DNA from: Symbiodinium kawagutii
Lineage: Eukaryota; Sar; Dinophyceae; Suessiales; Symbiodiniaceae
Direction: 5' to 3'
NCBI GenBank assembly: GCA_009767595.1
Contig: VSDK01018463.1
Location: 339,999-403,998 of the forward strand
Length of the DNA stretch: 64,000 bases
In this document: in pieces, positions 49,100-60,555 of the stretch
Numbering within the stretch: position 1 is the stretch's first letter
Layout: every line of letters begins with the position of its first letter
Position numbers and translations under genes: made by a program
The notes under the pieces: model-generated
Seen by the model: the letters and a program-made list of their open reading frames with translations, nothing else
Told to the model about the DNA's origin: nothing
The model's database searches: none

Positions 49100-49349
49100 G
49101 TGACCAACAATCGTAGAGGATCATGAGGGAATGTAGCTGGTGGTGAGGGAAGGAGCCAGGGCCCTGTATCCTTTCAAGGGAGCCAGGACCGGAGCCACAA
49201 GGAGTTTGTGTAACCAAGGTGGTTAATTAATGCGTTGCAATCGGTAATCTGATGCAAGTGCGGTAGTATGAGTCTATGTGATTCCTGGGTCATGGTGGAC
49301 TCTTGAACAAGTTGACCATCTCTATCCATTTCTCCAATCTCATCCACAG

Positions 49350-49497
49350 GTTCTTCTTCAAAAACGCCTCGAGAAGCTTGGCTGGGGCCCCGAGCGATCC
49401 CATCTGGACGGAAAATGGAGCCTTCAAAGATACCCGTTGTTGCTCGGATTTCTGTGACAAGGGACGTCTCTACCTTGTACGCAGTATGTTGGTGTAG
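49350..49497 (+). CDS. candidate terminal exon, Cys-containing
   Basis: After acceptor ATCCACAG the frame reads FFFKNASRSLAGAPSDPIWT and TRCCSDFCDKGRLYL to TAG 49495-49497. Its entry phase fits the open phase of hydrolase exon 49008-49099. The sequence does not resemble the expected catalytic-His segment, so it may instead belong to another gene. Confidence 0.35.
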
Positions 49498-50537
49498 TTT
49501 CCAAAATCGTGGTCGATCGAATGGCACAGCGGGGTTTAATTCTGACGCTCCCGTTTTACATAACTGTATACACAGGGATGGGTGACAACTATCATGATAA
49601 TGTCCCCTTTAGGCAGATGTACACAGACATCCTGAAAGAAAAAACATGCAAGTTCGATGGCCAGCACAGGTACACATGCCAATAGCCAATGCGTTGGGGC
49701 AGCTGGTCGGTCAAGACCTAGCTACAATCTTGATGATAATTGTCATCCTTTTGCAGCATTGTCATCCATCATATCAATAGCAATCATTTAGCATCATTAA
49801 TTAATCAATATCAACAGTGATCGCTAGTCATCACTGAACATCATTGACCATCATGAATTGCCCCGAACCCATGAACACCCCATGAACAACTATCATCAAT
49901 CATCATTAAATATTGCTGCCAGGGCGGAGGAATGGCAGTATGTTGCGAAGTCAACTTCCAATGGTGCCCAACTGAGAATTCTAAAAATTCATTAGCGAAA
50001 AGTGGTTTAGAAGTGGCTCACAACCGATTAGTAGTGATCTGGCTGGTGATTTCATTGACATTGTCCATTTCCCCTAGTATTGACAAATAGTATTTGTTGA
50101 TATAGGGGTTGAAACCACCAACCAGTGATTGCAGTCAACTGGTAATGGCTAAGAGCCAACTAGTAATGATGTACAATGGTGAAAAATGTTGGCCATGGTT
50201 GAGAGTTCAGAATCCACGGTTCAGAGTGGTTGAGAAGCAACTAATAGTTGGATGTAGTGGTTCAAGCTGTTAGTGAATGGTTGCTGCCGCATGATCCATG
50301 GTCGCCAGTTGGATCTGTTGAGTCGCCTTCTCCACTTGAACCTGTGGCGGGGGGGGGGGGNNNNNNNNNNNNNNNTCCACTTGACCCGGGGGCGGGTACC
50401 GGTGACTTGGTGATCGTGTCAGATCGCCGATCCGCCACTGGATCGACATGGCAGACGTTTGCAGACACGCAGTATGGTTAGGGAGCCATTCTCCATAAGT
50501 CTTTGTATAGCAATTTTTTGGCGATTCTCCATATATA
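49498..50537. other. repeat-derived stretch with a small assembly gap
   Basis: Includes a family B-like element at 50040-50127 (GGCTGGTGATTTCATTGAC...GTTGAAACCACCAACCAG) and 15 N at 50361-50375. On both sides of the gap stands TCCACTTGA(A/C)CC followed by a G run, suggesting a tandem repeat that was not resolved. Confidence 0.45.
50361..50375. other. assembly gap, 15 N
   Basis: Follows a run of at least 13 G. It breaks the spurious ORFs here. Confidence 1.
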
Positions 50538-50715
50538 CTGGCTGGTGGTTTCAAACATTTTTTTGGCCCTTGTAATTGTTAACAAATGGTTGGTCGACCA
50601 ATTTTTTTCATAGGGGTTCAAACCACCAACCAGTATTATGATCATCATTAGCCATTAAGAATCATTTTATCAACCACTATTAGCCGCTATCAACCACTCT
50701 TAACCACTATCAAGT
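50538..50715 (+). repeat. family B element with decamer-like tail
   Basis: CTGGCTGGTGGTTTCAAACA at the left pairs with TTCAAACCACCAACCAG (to 50633). It is followed by TATTATGATCATCATTAGCCATTAAGAATC and decayed CCACTATTA(G/A) units. The same composite occurs at 33099-33345. Confidence 0.8.
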
Positions 50716-50734
50716 TCAACCATCAAAGCAATGG

Positions 50735-50920
50735 TTGCCTGCAGAGTTGCCTCCAAAATACTTCCTCTTTGGCATGCGGAGGGTTCCCTCCAAGTCCCGG
50801 ACAGCCCAGGGCATCCAGATGCACAAGTGGATGTCTATCCTCGCATGCGCGCGCCTGAAGGAGTGTGTCTGTGTGTGTGCCATTATTGCTGAAGATGCTA
50901 AGGCCCTGGTTGATTCTTGA
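50735..50920 (+). CDS. candidate exon, function unknown
   Basis: A GC-rich open stretch after possible acceptor CTGCAG reads ELPPKYFLFGMRRVPSKSRT and AQGIQMHKWMSILACARLKE to TGA 50918-50920. A second frame is also open for part of it. No family was recognised. Confidence 0.3.
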   Translation: MPAELPPKYFLFGMRRVPSKSRTAQGIQMHKWMSILACARLKECVCVCAIIAEDAKALVDS

Positions 50921-52761
50921 TGGTATGTATGTTTAGTGGTAGTATCGCCCGTGTTTTGTCAATAGCAACAGCTTATAACTTTAAACCAGAGTTTTTCACC
51001 ATCAACATACTTGAGTTATGACCTATGACCAACCATTTAATCGTATTTTCTGATAACCGACCATGGTTAACTATATTGAAGGGACCATCAATCATGACTC
51101 ATAGAAGATGGGGGGTTTGGAATCACCATGGGAATACAACTGGGTACATCCATAGGTCGACCCGCAAGCATGTTTTGGTACACAGCAGTTAGGGACAAAA
51201 CCTTACAAGATCCAAATGCAGCATTGTCACGATCGGTTTGTGTTTCAAAGCCCCATGTTCAAAATGCTCATTGATAACTCAATAACGATCTGACTCAATA
51301 ACAACGATCTCTAAATCATCCCATTTTGTGATTTGTACATGGTATCCAATTTTGCGCGCCCATAGGTGATGTGCCCAAAATCACCATACGTGGTGATCTT
51401 CACCCAGCCGAGAATCTTGAGCCAACAAAAACAAGACCGGATCTCATATCATGGGTTGCTGTTTTGTAAGAACTAAGTCCATATGTTCCTTGGCACCAGT
51501 TGGTATCATGTGCGCCAACTGGTTCCAGTAGTGTGCCACGGAAACTTGCTACATCCAAGTTTGATCACCAGGATGGCACACAAGCAGCTACCGCCTGGGT
51601 TGATGGGATATTCCAACCAGGCAGGTAGCTCAATTCCAAAAACAATGATCGCTAGCTGCGGCATCCTGGGTTGCTGGGGATATTCCAACCAGGCAAGTAG
51701 CTCAATTCCAAAAACAATGATCCAGACTGATTGCCGCTTGGAGTTCGCTAATTGTTTGCTCTCAGGTGGCACTGTTGGCATCAATATGAAGAAGGCTGTG
51801 GTGCGCACCCCAGCGGCCTGCGGTTGAAGATTTGTGTTGGAAAAACAGCGGTGACGTGTGAGTTTCGCTGTAGCAGTTGCCTGCGAACTATCTTGAAGTC
51901 GCAAACGGGGCTCCTTTCCAAGTGGGCTTCTTTAACGAAGATGAAACCTAGATAAATCCTAGATAAATCCAAGATGAATTCAAGACAAATCCTGAAACCA
52001 TGGCTCAATGAATTTCATGGGATTTTAGTTAGCTAAATATTTAGGATAATTTAGCTTAAGATAGCTTGAGCAATTTGTGACACAATCCCAAAAGCATTGT
52101 CCATTGCATTGGCTGCTGAGTGATGTGGAAAATCTAGGAATAGACCTGGGCCTGGGAATAACTCTTAGATAAGTGTCAGAGCATCCATAAGGCACGGGGC
52201 AATCTGGGAAAAATCTAGCCTAACCTGGGAAAAATCTAGCCTAATCTGGGAAAAATCTAGCCTAACCTGGGAATTTTCTTGAAAAATCTGAGAAGAATCT
52301 CTTTTTTTTTCTAGCCTGATCTAGCCTGGGCTACTGAGAGGGTCAAACTGCAAAAAACTAGAAAAACCTAATGAAATCCTTGCTAGTGGGTAGGGTCATC
52401 GGGTGAAGCTGCATCAAGGAAATCTACAGGAAAAATCTAGGATCACACCGAAAAGCACTTTGAAAACATACAACCTCCTACTGGGTGTCTAAAGACCCAC
52501 CCAGGCTTTGGAGTCACAGGGGTGAGTGGCTAGTGTGAGTGGTGAGTAGATTGGGGTGGATGGATTGCTTTTGGAATTTCCAGGTATTTTTTCAGTTTTA
52601 TTCAGCTTTGTTTAGCTTGATTTAGTTTTATTTAGCTTTAGTCAGACTTATCTAGCTTTACTTAGTGCAGCACTTAACTTTAAAAGACCTAGATGAAAAA
52701 GAGCCCACTTTGGGTTTTGATGAAACTAGTGCAACAATTGTGCTGATTGCCGTAATATTTC
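50921..52761. other. gene-free stretch with short duplications
   Basis: GATATTCCAACCAGGCA(G/A)GTAGCTC and the next 25 bases occur twice (about 51605-51651 and 51675-51721). Four copies of about 20 bases (CTGGGAAAAATCTAGCCTAA) lie at 52205-52275. From 52610 to 52670 TTTAGCTTTA-like words repeat. No gene is supported. Confidence 0.4.
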
Positions 52762-52875
52762 TGGTTGGTGGTTTTATGTTTCAAACATGTTTTATTTTCC
52801 CCCATCATCAACCAAGGTTTGGTTGCTTGACTTCAAACTAGTTTTCATAGAAGTGCTTCGAACACCAACGAGATT

Positions 52876-53367
52876 TTGCACCCGCTGGATGAGAAAGATC
52901 CAGGCGCGAGGCAACACCAAGCTGACTATGCTGCAAAAGCAAGCCGCAGCAAGCGGCCACAAGAGTCGACCAACTGCTCCCTGGAACATCCCGCAAGGAG
53001 GAACTCAAAATGGGCTTCAAGCAGAACGGCACAGTGCCACCCACAAAACGAACACCTGAGTGGTCACCCCAAACGGCTGGCAGTGCTGTGTGCATCTTGG
53101 ATGTCAGGACTTGGAACTTTGTCGCAAGCGAAGAAAGCTCTTCGGGACCTGAAGCAATGGGCTGGGGAACCGAGGAACTCCATGCAACAGTGCCCAGCTG
53201 TCGGTCCTTCAGTGTGGCCATCCATGTACAACCACAACTTCCACGACCTATTTCTTGATGTCGACAAAGATCTATCATTCAACTGGAAGGATCTTATTCT
53301 ATTGTCAAGACAGGTCATGATTTCAGGAGCGGAGCTATTCCAATTCAGTTGGCTCTTGGGAGTTTGA
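52876..53367 (+). CDS. weak ORF, unassigned
   Basis: 164 codons open on the plus strand, including SQAKKALRDLKQWAGEPRNS. Other frames are also partly open, and no domain or splice site supports it. A decayed family B element precedes it (52762-52872). It may be an old retroelement fragment. Confidence 0.2.
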   Translation: MHPLDEKDPGARQHQADYAAKASRSKRPQESTNCSLEHPARRNSKWASSRTAQCHPQNEHLSGHPKRLAVLCASWMSGLGTLSQAKKALRDLKQWAGEPRNSMQQCPAVGPSVWPSMYNHNFHDLFLDVDKDLSFNWKDLILLSRQVMISGAELFQFSWLLGV

Positions 53368-55283
53368 CCACTGAACCACGCAACTGGGTGAGCCACGTGA
53401 GATTTGATCATAAGTTGATAGGCCTCCACAATGTTCTAAGCATCGACGATGGTTGAAATCGCCACAGCTTGGGCCCTTTGGGTTCTTGTTCTCGCTGCAG
53501 TGGTGCGTGAATCACAAAGTCAAATAATCTCATGGGGATAGAACTTGTATTAGCGGAATGTAACGCAGGGGATACTGAAGTTGTTTACTGGGCTCATGAA
53601 ACGCGTACGAGGTGATGAGCCTGGTACTTCAAGAGTTGATGGGTATGACCAACGACAATTTGTACCTTGCTACTAACAACGATAATTATGCAAAACGCAA
53701 ATCACCATTTCAGACATTCACAATTGCTATTCAGATGAATCTTGCTTATTCTATGCAGGGCTTCTTTTACTACAGCTGGTTTAATTATTAGGTGAACATC
53801 TCGTCCTCATCCAGGGCATGGTTTTGGAAACACTTTTTCTCGTGCGGTTTATCAAAAAAAGGATGGTGATGGTACCCATATAATCAAGATTATTCAAACA
53901 TGTTTGAGTTTTATGCAAATGCGCTTGGTTTGGTGAGGACATTCCAGAACTTCACTGTTTGGACGATCTATTTGAATATATTTGAATATATACCAAGTTC
54001 CACATATTCATTTCAGTCTGGCTTGAGGTAACGTTTGTGCACCTGCGCTGTTGATATAACTCGCCAGCGATCCACTAGCAACTGGTCATAACTGGTCCAA
54101 TTGTTGACAAACAAAGCAATCGTTGATGAGCTCATCAACCAGTTGCTAGTGGAAACATTGAATCAAACTAGTGGTCAACAATGCTAGTGGTGAATCAACC
54201 AGTTGCTAGTCAACCAGCTTCCCAAGCATTGTTGACCAGCAAAAATTGATCCAAACTTCTGATCAGTCTGGATTGACCCGCTGATGTCCAAGGTCAAGAT
54301 GCGCAAGACTTGACCAGTTGCTGCTCCCCGGGGCCCATGAGCTGGCAGAGTGTGAAAAAGACCGCAAGCGACGATGACGTGGAATGTGGGACGTAATCGG
54401 ACTCTCAAGGTCGATGTGATACGCCTGGCACCAACGAGGCCAAAGTCTAATGTTTGTATGCTGGGGAGGCCGATTCTCAACGTTCGCTGCCCTACAAAGA
54501 GAAAACTTGACTTCAAATAATGTCGCAAGATGCACTGAGAAGTCGCAACTGAACCTTGCCAATTTTCACCGATTGGCGTGGCTCGCTTTCGGGTCCTCAT
54601 TTTTTTGGTGCCCGGCATCTCCAAGTCCCTTCCTCGCTGTTGCAAGGTTTCACTTTGTGCCAGGTCTTTGACGAAAAATGGTTTTGCACGGCCAGGCTCG
54701 GCGCAGGCAACTGGTCGAGAGCCCTTTGAACATTTGTGGTTAAGTAATAATAAATAGTGCAAACCGGAGATCCTCCTGAGAAGAGAAGCTGTGAAGCCAA
54801 TGCGTGACCGTTTTCCGTCGAGAGAGTGTGAGGTGCCGCAATGCCAAGAAATGATAAGACCGTCAACAGGAAAACCTTTCCGGACCCATTGCGTCGTGCC
54901 TTGCACCGTGCAACTGAAAGTGTTGAGTGGGGTAAAAGAAAGCGACCATCATGGACTGAATGCTTCGGAAAGCACTGCTATCATAAGATCTTGCACGCTG
55001 CCTTCGTTTCAGGAAATCCTAAGTGAGTTCAGTACCACCATCGCCGCCACCACATCTATCACCACCCACAAACAACAAATCACAGCCCCTCTCTGAGATC
55101 CTTCATTATCACTATCACGTGACCATCATGGCCAAGACCCAGACTATAATCGCCATCGCCAGCATCCCCAGCATCACCAGCACCTAGTCATCACTACCAT
55201 CGTGATCGTCTTCGCTGTCGTCATGGGCCACCACCTCTTGGTCGTTAATGATCACCGCCATCAATGAGTCATGATGGCACCAC
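53368..55283. other. stretch without a supported gene
   Basis: A 240-codon minus-strand ORF at 54184-54906 and a plus ORF at 54841-55026 (TVNRKTFPDPLRRALHRATE) overlap. Neither has a recognised domain. Around 54060-54230 the words CAACCAGTTGCTAGT recur in both orientations. Confidence 0.3.
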
Positions 55284-55324
55284 TTGCACTATGATCATCA
55301 TCACAACCCCCTAGCGACCAACAA

Positions 55325-55440
55325 CGCCTGTACCAGCACCACCAGCACCACCAGCACCACCAGCACCACCAGCACCACCAGCACCAGCACCACCAGCATC
55401 ACCTGCAGCACCAGCACCACCACCACCAGCACCACTAACA
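55325..55440. repeat. CAGCACCAC microsatellite
   Basis: A long run of (CAGCACCAC)n-like units, giving Ser/Thr-rich and Gly/Ala-rich false ORFs. Confidence 0.95.
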
Positions 55441-57889
55441 CCACCTCCAACATCAGCCACTACAATAGGAACAACGACAGCAACAGCAACATGGCGGCGG
55501 CTATGACGACGACCAATACAAAGAGAATCACACCAGCGACGAGAACCGACAGCAGGCAAGAGAAACAGCGGCAACAACAACAGGAACAGCAACATTGGTC
55601 CCAGGTTGCGGCATCGTGCAACCCGCGATACATGGAAAGATGCAGAAACTGTCGGAAAACTCGCATGTCGTTCGTTGAGGGAAAGAAAGGTGATCTGCCT
55701 GTGCGAAGAATAGCAGAAAAAAAGGGTGGAAAGGCCACGAAACACTGTGCTGGCTGGTGGTTTGATTCACATGTTTTATTTTCATTTGTAACTATTGACA
55801 CATGTAGTCATGGCCCGCTTAAGCCCCAAACCCTCGAACCCCTCAAAACAGGGCGTCGGAGGGAACAGCCACAACAACATTAGCAAGAACACGAGCAACA
55901 GCAGCAGCAACAATAGAAGTATAGACAAAATCAGGACCGGACAACGCAACAACTTAAGTTGGGCTGCCAATTACAGCGTGAAGGAACATGTAGACGTCAT
56001 GGAATGTAAAGGATGCAAACCGGCGAACTGGAAGGACAGATGAATAGATAGAGTGATGACGGCGCCACGATGACAAGGAATCTTTTGATTTCGATTGATT
56101 TTGGTCGTTTTTGTTCAAGTTCCCTGAACCATGCTTTGGGAGTGAACGTCCAAAATCAAAGTTGCAACTACGAAATCATATTTCATCACAATTCGATAAT
56201 TGAAGATTCGGGGTCTCCAACATCCAGATGGGAAACTTGAAAAAATGTGATGATACTCTGTTCTGACAAGGTAATGAGTAATGACGGGCGAAAGGCCCGA
56301 AAAATCACTGCGTGTGCTGCGCTTGACCTCAGCTTTTCAGAGTATTTGTATGTATTTGTCATGTTTGAAATGGTCATAGGATGGTGGGTGCATCGTTTCC
56401 AATGTTTCCATTGATGACATGTAGCTGCTGCTTTATGTTGCTGTTATGGTTTTCACTGCGATCGTCACACCGTGCAAAAGTCTTGCAAGAGCACGATGTT
56501 TTTGGTTTTGAAATCATGTGGCGTTTGGCATATTGTCCGCAATGTTCCATGGCGTCAATAGGATGGCTTACGTAATGAAATTGCCCCCCATTTCCAGCTT
56601 GCAGTTTGCAATCTTTTACGAAATCCGATCTTTGACCGTGGGCGTGTGCGAGCCGCCACATGTCACATCATCTCAAATGTGAAACAGTTGCTTCATCAAA
56701 GGAAATCAAGTCCTTACGCAGAACGCAGAAATGTACCAATGGTGGATGTAAACATAAATGTTGAAATCTACATGGTTGTGTCGAAAATCTAATCATAGCT
56801 GATGGTGCGTTTGTGCACCTTAAAACCGCTTCGTTTGTGCACCCCATATGTGCCTCATTTATATCGATACTTCGTATGTGCACCACAATTCCCCTAGATC
56901 AGCTAATTCGCCAACCTTTACCTGACAAACCTTTTTCCATTTGGAGTCGTCGAACGAAGTCCGAAACTATAGATAGTAGAAATGTCTTTCGGAACTGCTT
57001 TCTGGTCTACGCCCCAAGCCAAACTTTGCATCAATTTGCATTTTGCATTGCTTTCGCCAGGGAAGGGTCACATCGGCTTTGGGTATCCGGATTTTTTTTT
57101 GCAGACGCAAGGAATTACAAGTATTTTACAAAACGTAAAATTGTTATCAATGTTTCGACGTCGCGCAAAAGTTGGCAGGCGGACACAAACTGAGCGCATC
57201 TGAAAGCGTTGATTTTTTTCCGCAAACGTAATTTTTTTCTGATGTTCGAAATGCTCGTTTTGTGAGATGGTCGTTATTTTTGCATCCGCCCCGCGTCACC
57301 CTATCCAAGACGAACTCGAGGTCAAGGTCAAGGTCAAGGTCAAAGCCAAGCTTGCAAGCCCAAGGGCCGTCCATTTCAGAGGCAAGCAACGCAAACCAAC
57401 TTGTTCGTTGGAAACAAAATCTACAAACTCATTTGCCATCGCATCCCAAGCATTCCCGTCATGGGCCATTGCTGTCCAATTTGACAAATGCTGATTCCCA
57501 GTTGTTCCACAGACGTTCAACTGCACGTTTGCCAGCCGGGTTCCGTTTCACATTGGTGCATGCCTTGACTTAGCCCAGCGAATCTTGAGGATTGCTTATT
57601 GAGCCGGGGCGGCCCCGTCACGTATGGATTTTGAATTCCTGCAACTGGCATTTGGTGTCTTCGCGGAAAAAATATGGAAGGATGCCTCTTGTGGCACCCT
57701 GGGGGATGGTAGTCAGGACGATGACCTTCAAAAAAAATGGGCGCAGTGCGTCATATAAGCTGTATCGCATGTAAAGATTTTCCACGATAAGCGAGACGTG
57801 CTGGACCCATCTGCTGCAAAGAAGGGTGGGAAGACTCGTTGTTGACGCCTTCCCGAGGCACGCAAATGAATCGTTGGCTGTTTATGTAA
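55441..57889. other. stretch without a supported gene
   Basis: Includes a partial family B end at 55749-55780 (CTGGCTGGTGGTTTGATTCAC) and (GGTCAA)n at 57321-57346. Positions 57550-57889 may be the older 5' part of the plus-strand LINE copy that follows, but no motif proves it. Confidence 0.35.
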
Positions 57890-58840
57890 ACTATGTTGCG
57901 CGTTGTCGGAATACTGGTGATGTGCCTGCGGAGTGACGTCGAAGTTGGCTCACAATGCGTGAGGAAACAGCAGGTGCAAAAGCAGTGACGGATAATTTTT
58001 GGCCGCCATTTTCTCTTGCATGCTGCTTGCCCGCATGGACCCCATCCTCGACAGCAACCAGCCCGAAGAATAACACGGTTCTTGCTCCCAGTACAAGATC
58101 CAAGAGCATTTGGTCACGGCAAACGTTGTCATTGAAAGGTGGTTGGGAACCAATGCGCCGATTTGGGTGGTGAGTTTGGGTTTGTCCAAAGCTTTTGATT
58201 GAACTGAGCGGACCGCGTTGTGGAAATCCTGTTATGCACATGACATGTGCGAACCATTTGCAGGTTTGGTTAGTACAATGCCTTTTGTCCAACCAAGAGG
58301 GATGTGTCATCAGTTCTTGGGCAATGGTCAAAATTTCCCTATCAATGCCGGGGCGCGTCAAGGCTGTGTGTTGGGCCCACAAGTTCTTGCATGTGTTTTA
58401 GGGGACGCATATATGACGACAGCGGATTGCAAATTTGGATCGCGGCATTGACTTGCAAGATGGTATACCGAAACTATTGGATCTAAGGTTTGGTGATGAC
58501 ATTCGCCTCTTTGCCCGCAGTTCTCGTGAAGCAGTGTTTTTGCTCAACGCGCTCACGGGAGACCTGGCGGCAACAACCTGGATTTTAAACGCCAACAAAA
58601 CGGTTGCTTCCACTAACGAAGCACAGCTTCCGTCGATTCAGATCATTGGCACTGGGCAAACCACCCAGGTGAAACAAGGTAATTATGGACACAAATGGCG
58701 TGGTTGCGTTTTGAGCGTGGTCCCTGTTCAAAGGATTCAGAGGGACGCCGGCTTCCACTTGCAAGCTCCCTGTACGGTTTTTTTCTGCCAAGAAACATTT
58801 TTGCATGATCGAACGGCAGCGATCAAGGATCGCTTCTGAT
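57890..58840 (+). pseudogene. decayed LINE reverse transcriptase, plus strand
   Basis: Pieces in shifting frames give NTGDVPAE, QEHLVTANVVIERWLGTNAP, IWVVSLGLSKAFD followed by a stop, then GARQGCVLGPQVLACVLGD (motif B) and LLDLRFGDDIRLFARS (motif C). The motif A Asp expected in SLDLSKAFD is Gly here, and stops occur before and after it, so the enzyme is dead. It is clearly the same family as the minus-strand copy at 59276-60539. Confidence 0.8.
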
Positions 58841-59259
58841 GTTTTGACGCGGGTGTCTCTCCAGTTGCTCCGGTCCGGGCTGCAAAATACACACGGGTCC
58901 TGGTTGGAATTTCCATTGCAGAATGATGGGGCCTGGGTACCGTATAAACACTCAAGGGGGCTACCAAACGGTACAGGTATGATGGGATGGGACCAACATT
59001 TTTGTAAGAAACGACTTTGGCATACTTTTTGCCTAGGTTGCCCTTCCTCATCTCGCAAGGATGGATTTCCCCAATAAATTTCGAGCAACATATTTACCCT
59101 TGACCATTTTGTAAGGACCTTCCTTTTAGACATGTTACGAGCTGTCATGTCCAATCAAGTTCAACCTCGAGGTGGGCACATCAAATGGTAGGAGGTCACA
59201 TTCATTCATCCGGGATGACATTTCCCATTATATAAAGTAAGGACTTGGGTGCACTGTAA
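58841..59259. other. region between two LINE fragments
   Basis: Probably the remaining 3' part of the plus-strand LINE copy, with no clear end, tail or flanking duplication. Confidence 0.35.
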
Positions 59260-59275
59260 CAAACTATAAAACTGT
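59260..59275. repeat. target-site duplication, left copy
   Basis: CAAACTATAAAACTGT, identical to 60540-60555. Confidence 0.9.
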
Positions 59276-60539
59276 ATGTCTGTCTGTCTGCCTGTCTGAG
59301 CCTGCATGCCCGTAGGCGGCCCCCATTTAGGGCGCAGGATGCCGTGAAACAAAATGAAATCTACAAACAATCAAGAAATACAGAAGCCGACAAAGTCCGC
59401 GATCAGGGACGTCCACATTGAAGCGTCCCTCGCTGCTGAGGACCAATGACCCAAGTTTCTATAAACCTGCAAAAGGCTTCCGCTTTTGAAATCCAAATGT
59501 GATGAGGTCGACCCGCGGATGTGTGACCAGAAGGCATCCATTGAACTAAACGTTTCGCCCAACGTTCCTCAGAAAGGTTGGCAACGTACATAGCAAATTT
59601 CCAGTGCTGACGTAGACAAACATGAGACCACAACGAAATGCCAGTTTGTTGCAAATGAACTCGCACCCTGTCATTCCAAACATGCAGAATTTCGTGCCAC
59701 GGTTGGTCCCAATCCACCACAGGGCGTCCCACAACAATACGTAGCAGTTTGCGACACTCAATGTCCAGTTTCGTCAAGTCCTGTTTGTGGATTGTCCGAT
59801 GCCCAGCTCCAAAACAAGCCCCCGGGGGTGACAACAGCTTGAAAATATTTCAGCCGGCGTTTGATGGAGATGTTTCGATCACATAAAACATGTTTCGAAG
59901 CAAAGAAGCGCTTGATTGCATTTTGAATATGGTGTTCCACATCGATGGATGAAGCCTTGGAACCTCGTGTGGTAAGAATGCACCCGAGCCATTTGTGCGC
60001 ATCTACTACTTTGATACGAGAGCCATCTGCAGCGAATAAATGTTCAGGTGGTTGTGCTTCAGTCGTCAAGAGAACCGTGTTGTCCGTGTTTAATTTCAGA
60101 CCCACTTTTGCCAAAGCAACTGCCAGAGATTACAGCAATTGCATCACTGCCACTCTATTGTGACTGAAGACCAGGATGTCATCCGCAAAACGTAGGTCCA
60201 GAAGAGGCCGCAACCCGTCCTGTAGATCAAAACCTTCCTCGCACATTTCCTTTCTCCATTCTCGCATTGCCCATTGTAGCGCTGCACAAAACAATCCAGG
60301 GCTTAGGACACAGCCTTGTCTCACGCCATACTGAATTGCAAAGGTGTCACTTGCATCATTCTGACCGTAAACCTGACCAATTTGATCATGATACAGAATC
60401 CGCGGGATCCAAATCAAATGAGATGAAACACTTTGCGACTGTAAGGCTAGCCATAGGGTGGACCAATCAACACCGTCAAATGCCTTTGACAAGTCCAAAC
60501 TTATGATCCAAACCGGTGTGTTACTGTGAAGCGTTTTGT
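59276..60539 (-). mobile_element. 5'-truncated LINE insertion, minus strand, with 16-bp duplication
   Basis: The 1264-base insertion is bounded by identical 16-base direct repeats. On the minus strand it starts abruptly inside the reverse transcriptase (5' truncation) and ends in a CAGACAGGCAGACAGACAGA tail, as expected for target-primed insertion of a LINE with a microsatellite tail. Confidence 0.9.
59403..60498 (-). pseudogene. LINE reverse transcriptase C-terminal part, frameshifted
   Basis: Motif A MDLSKAFDGVDW, motif B YGVRQGCVLSPGLFCA and motif C LDLRFADDILVF are intact in the first frame (60498-60130). The thumb and C-terminal parts (HKWLGCILTTRG; LDIECRKLLRIVVGRP) continue in other frames down to 59403. 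At least two frameshifts and the missing N-terminal half make it non-functional. Confidence 0.85.
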
Positions 60540-60555
60540 CAAACTATAAAACTGT
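60540..60555. repeat. target-site duplication, right copy
   Basis: CAAACTATAAAACTGT, identical to 59260-59275. Confidence 0.9.

Noticed and set aside
54184..54906. 240-codon minus-strand ORF
   Set aside because: No recognisable domain or compositional signal, and competing frames are open. Length alone is weak evidence in this GC range.
55284..55883. 199-codon Thr/Ser-rich ORF
   Set aside because: Its first half translates a CAGCACCAC repeat, and the rest has no domain and no splice support.
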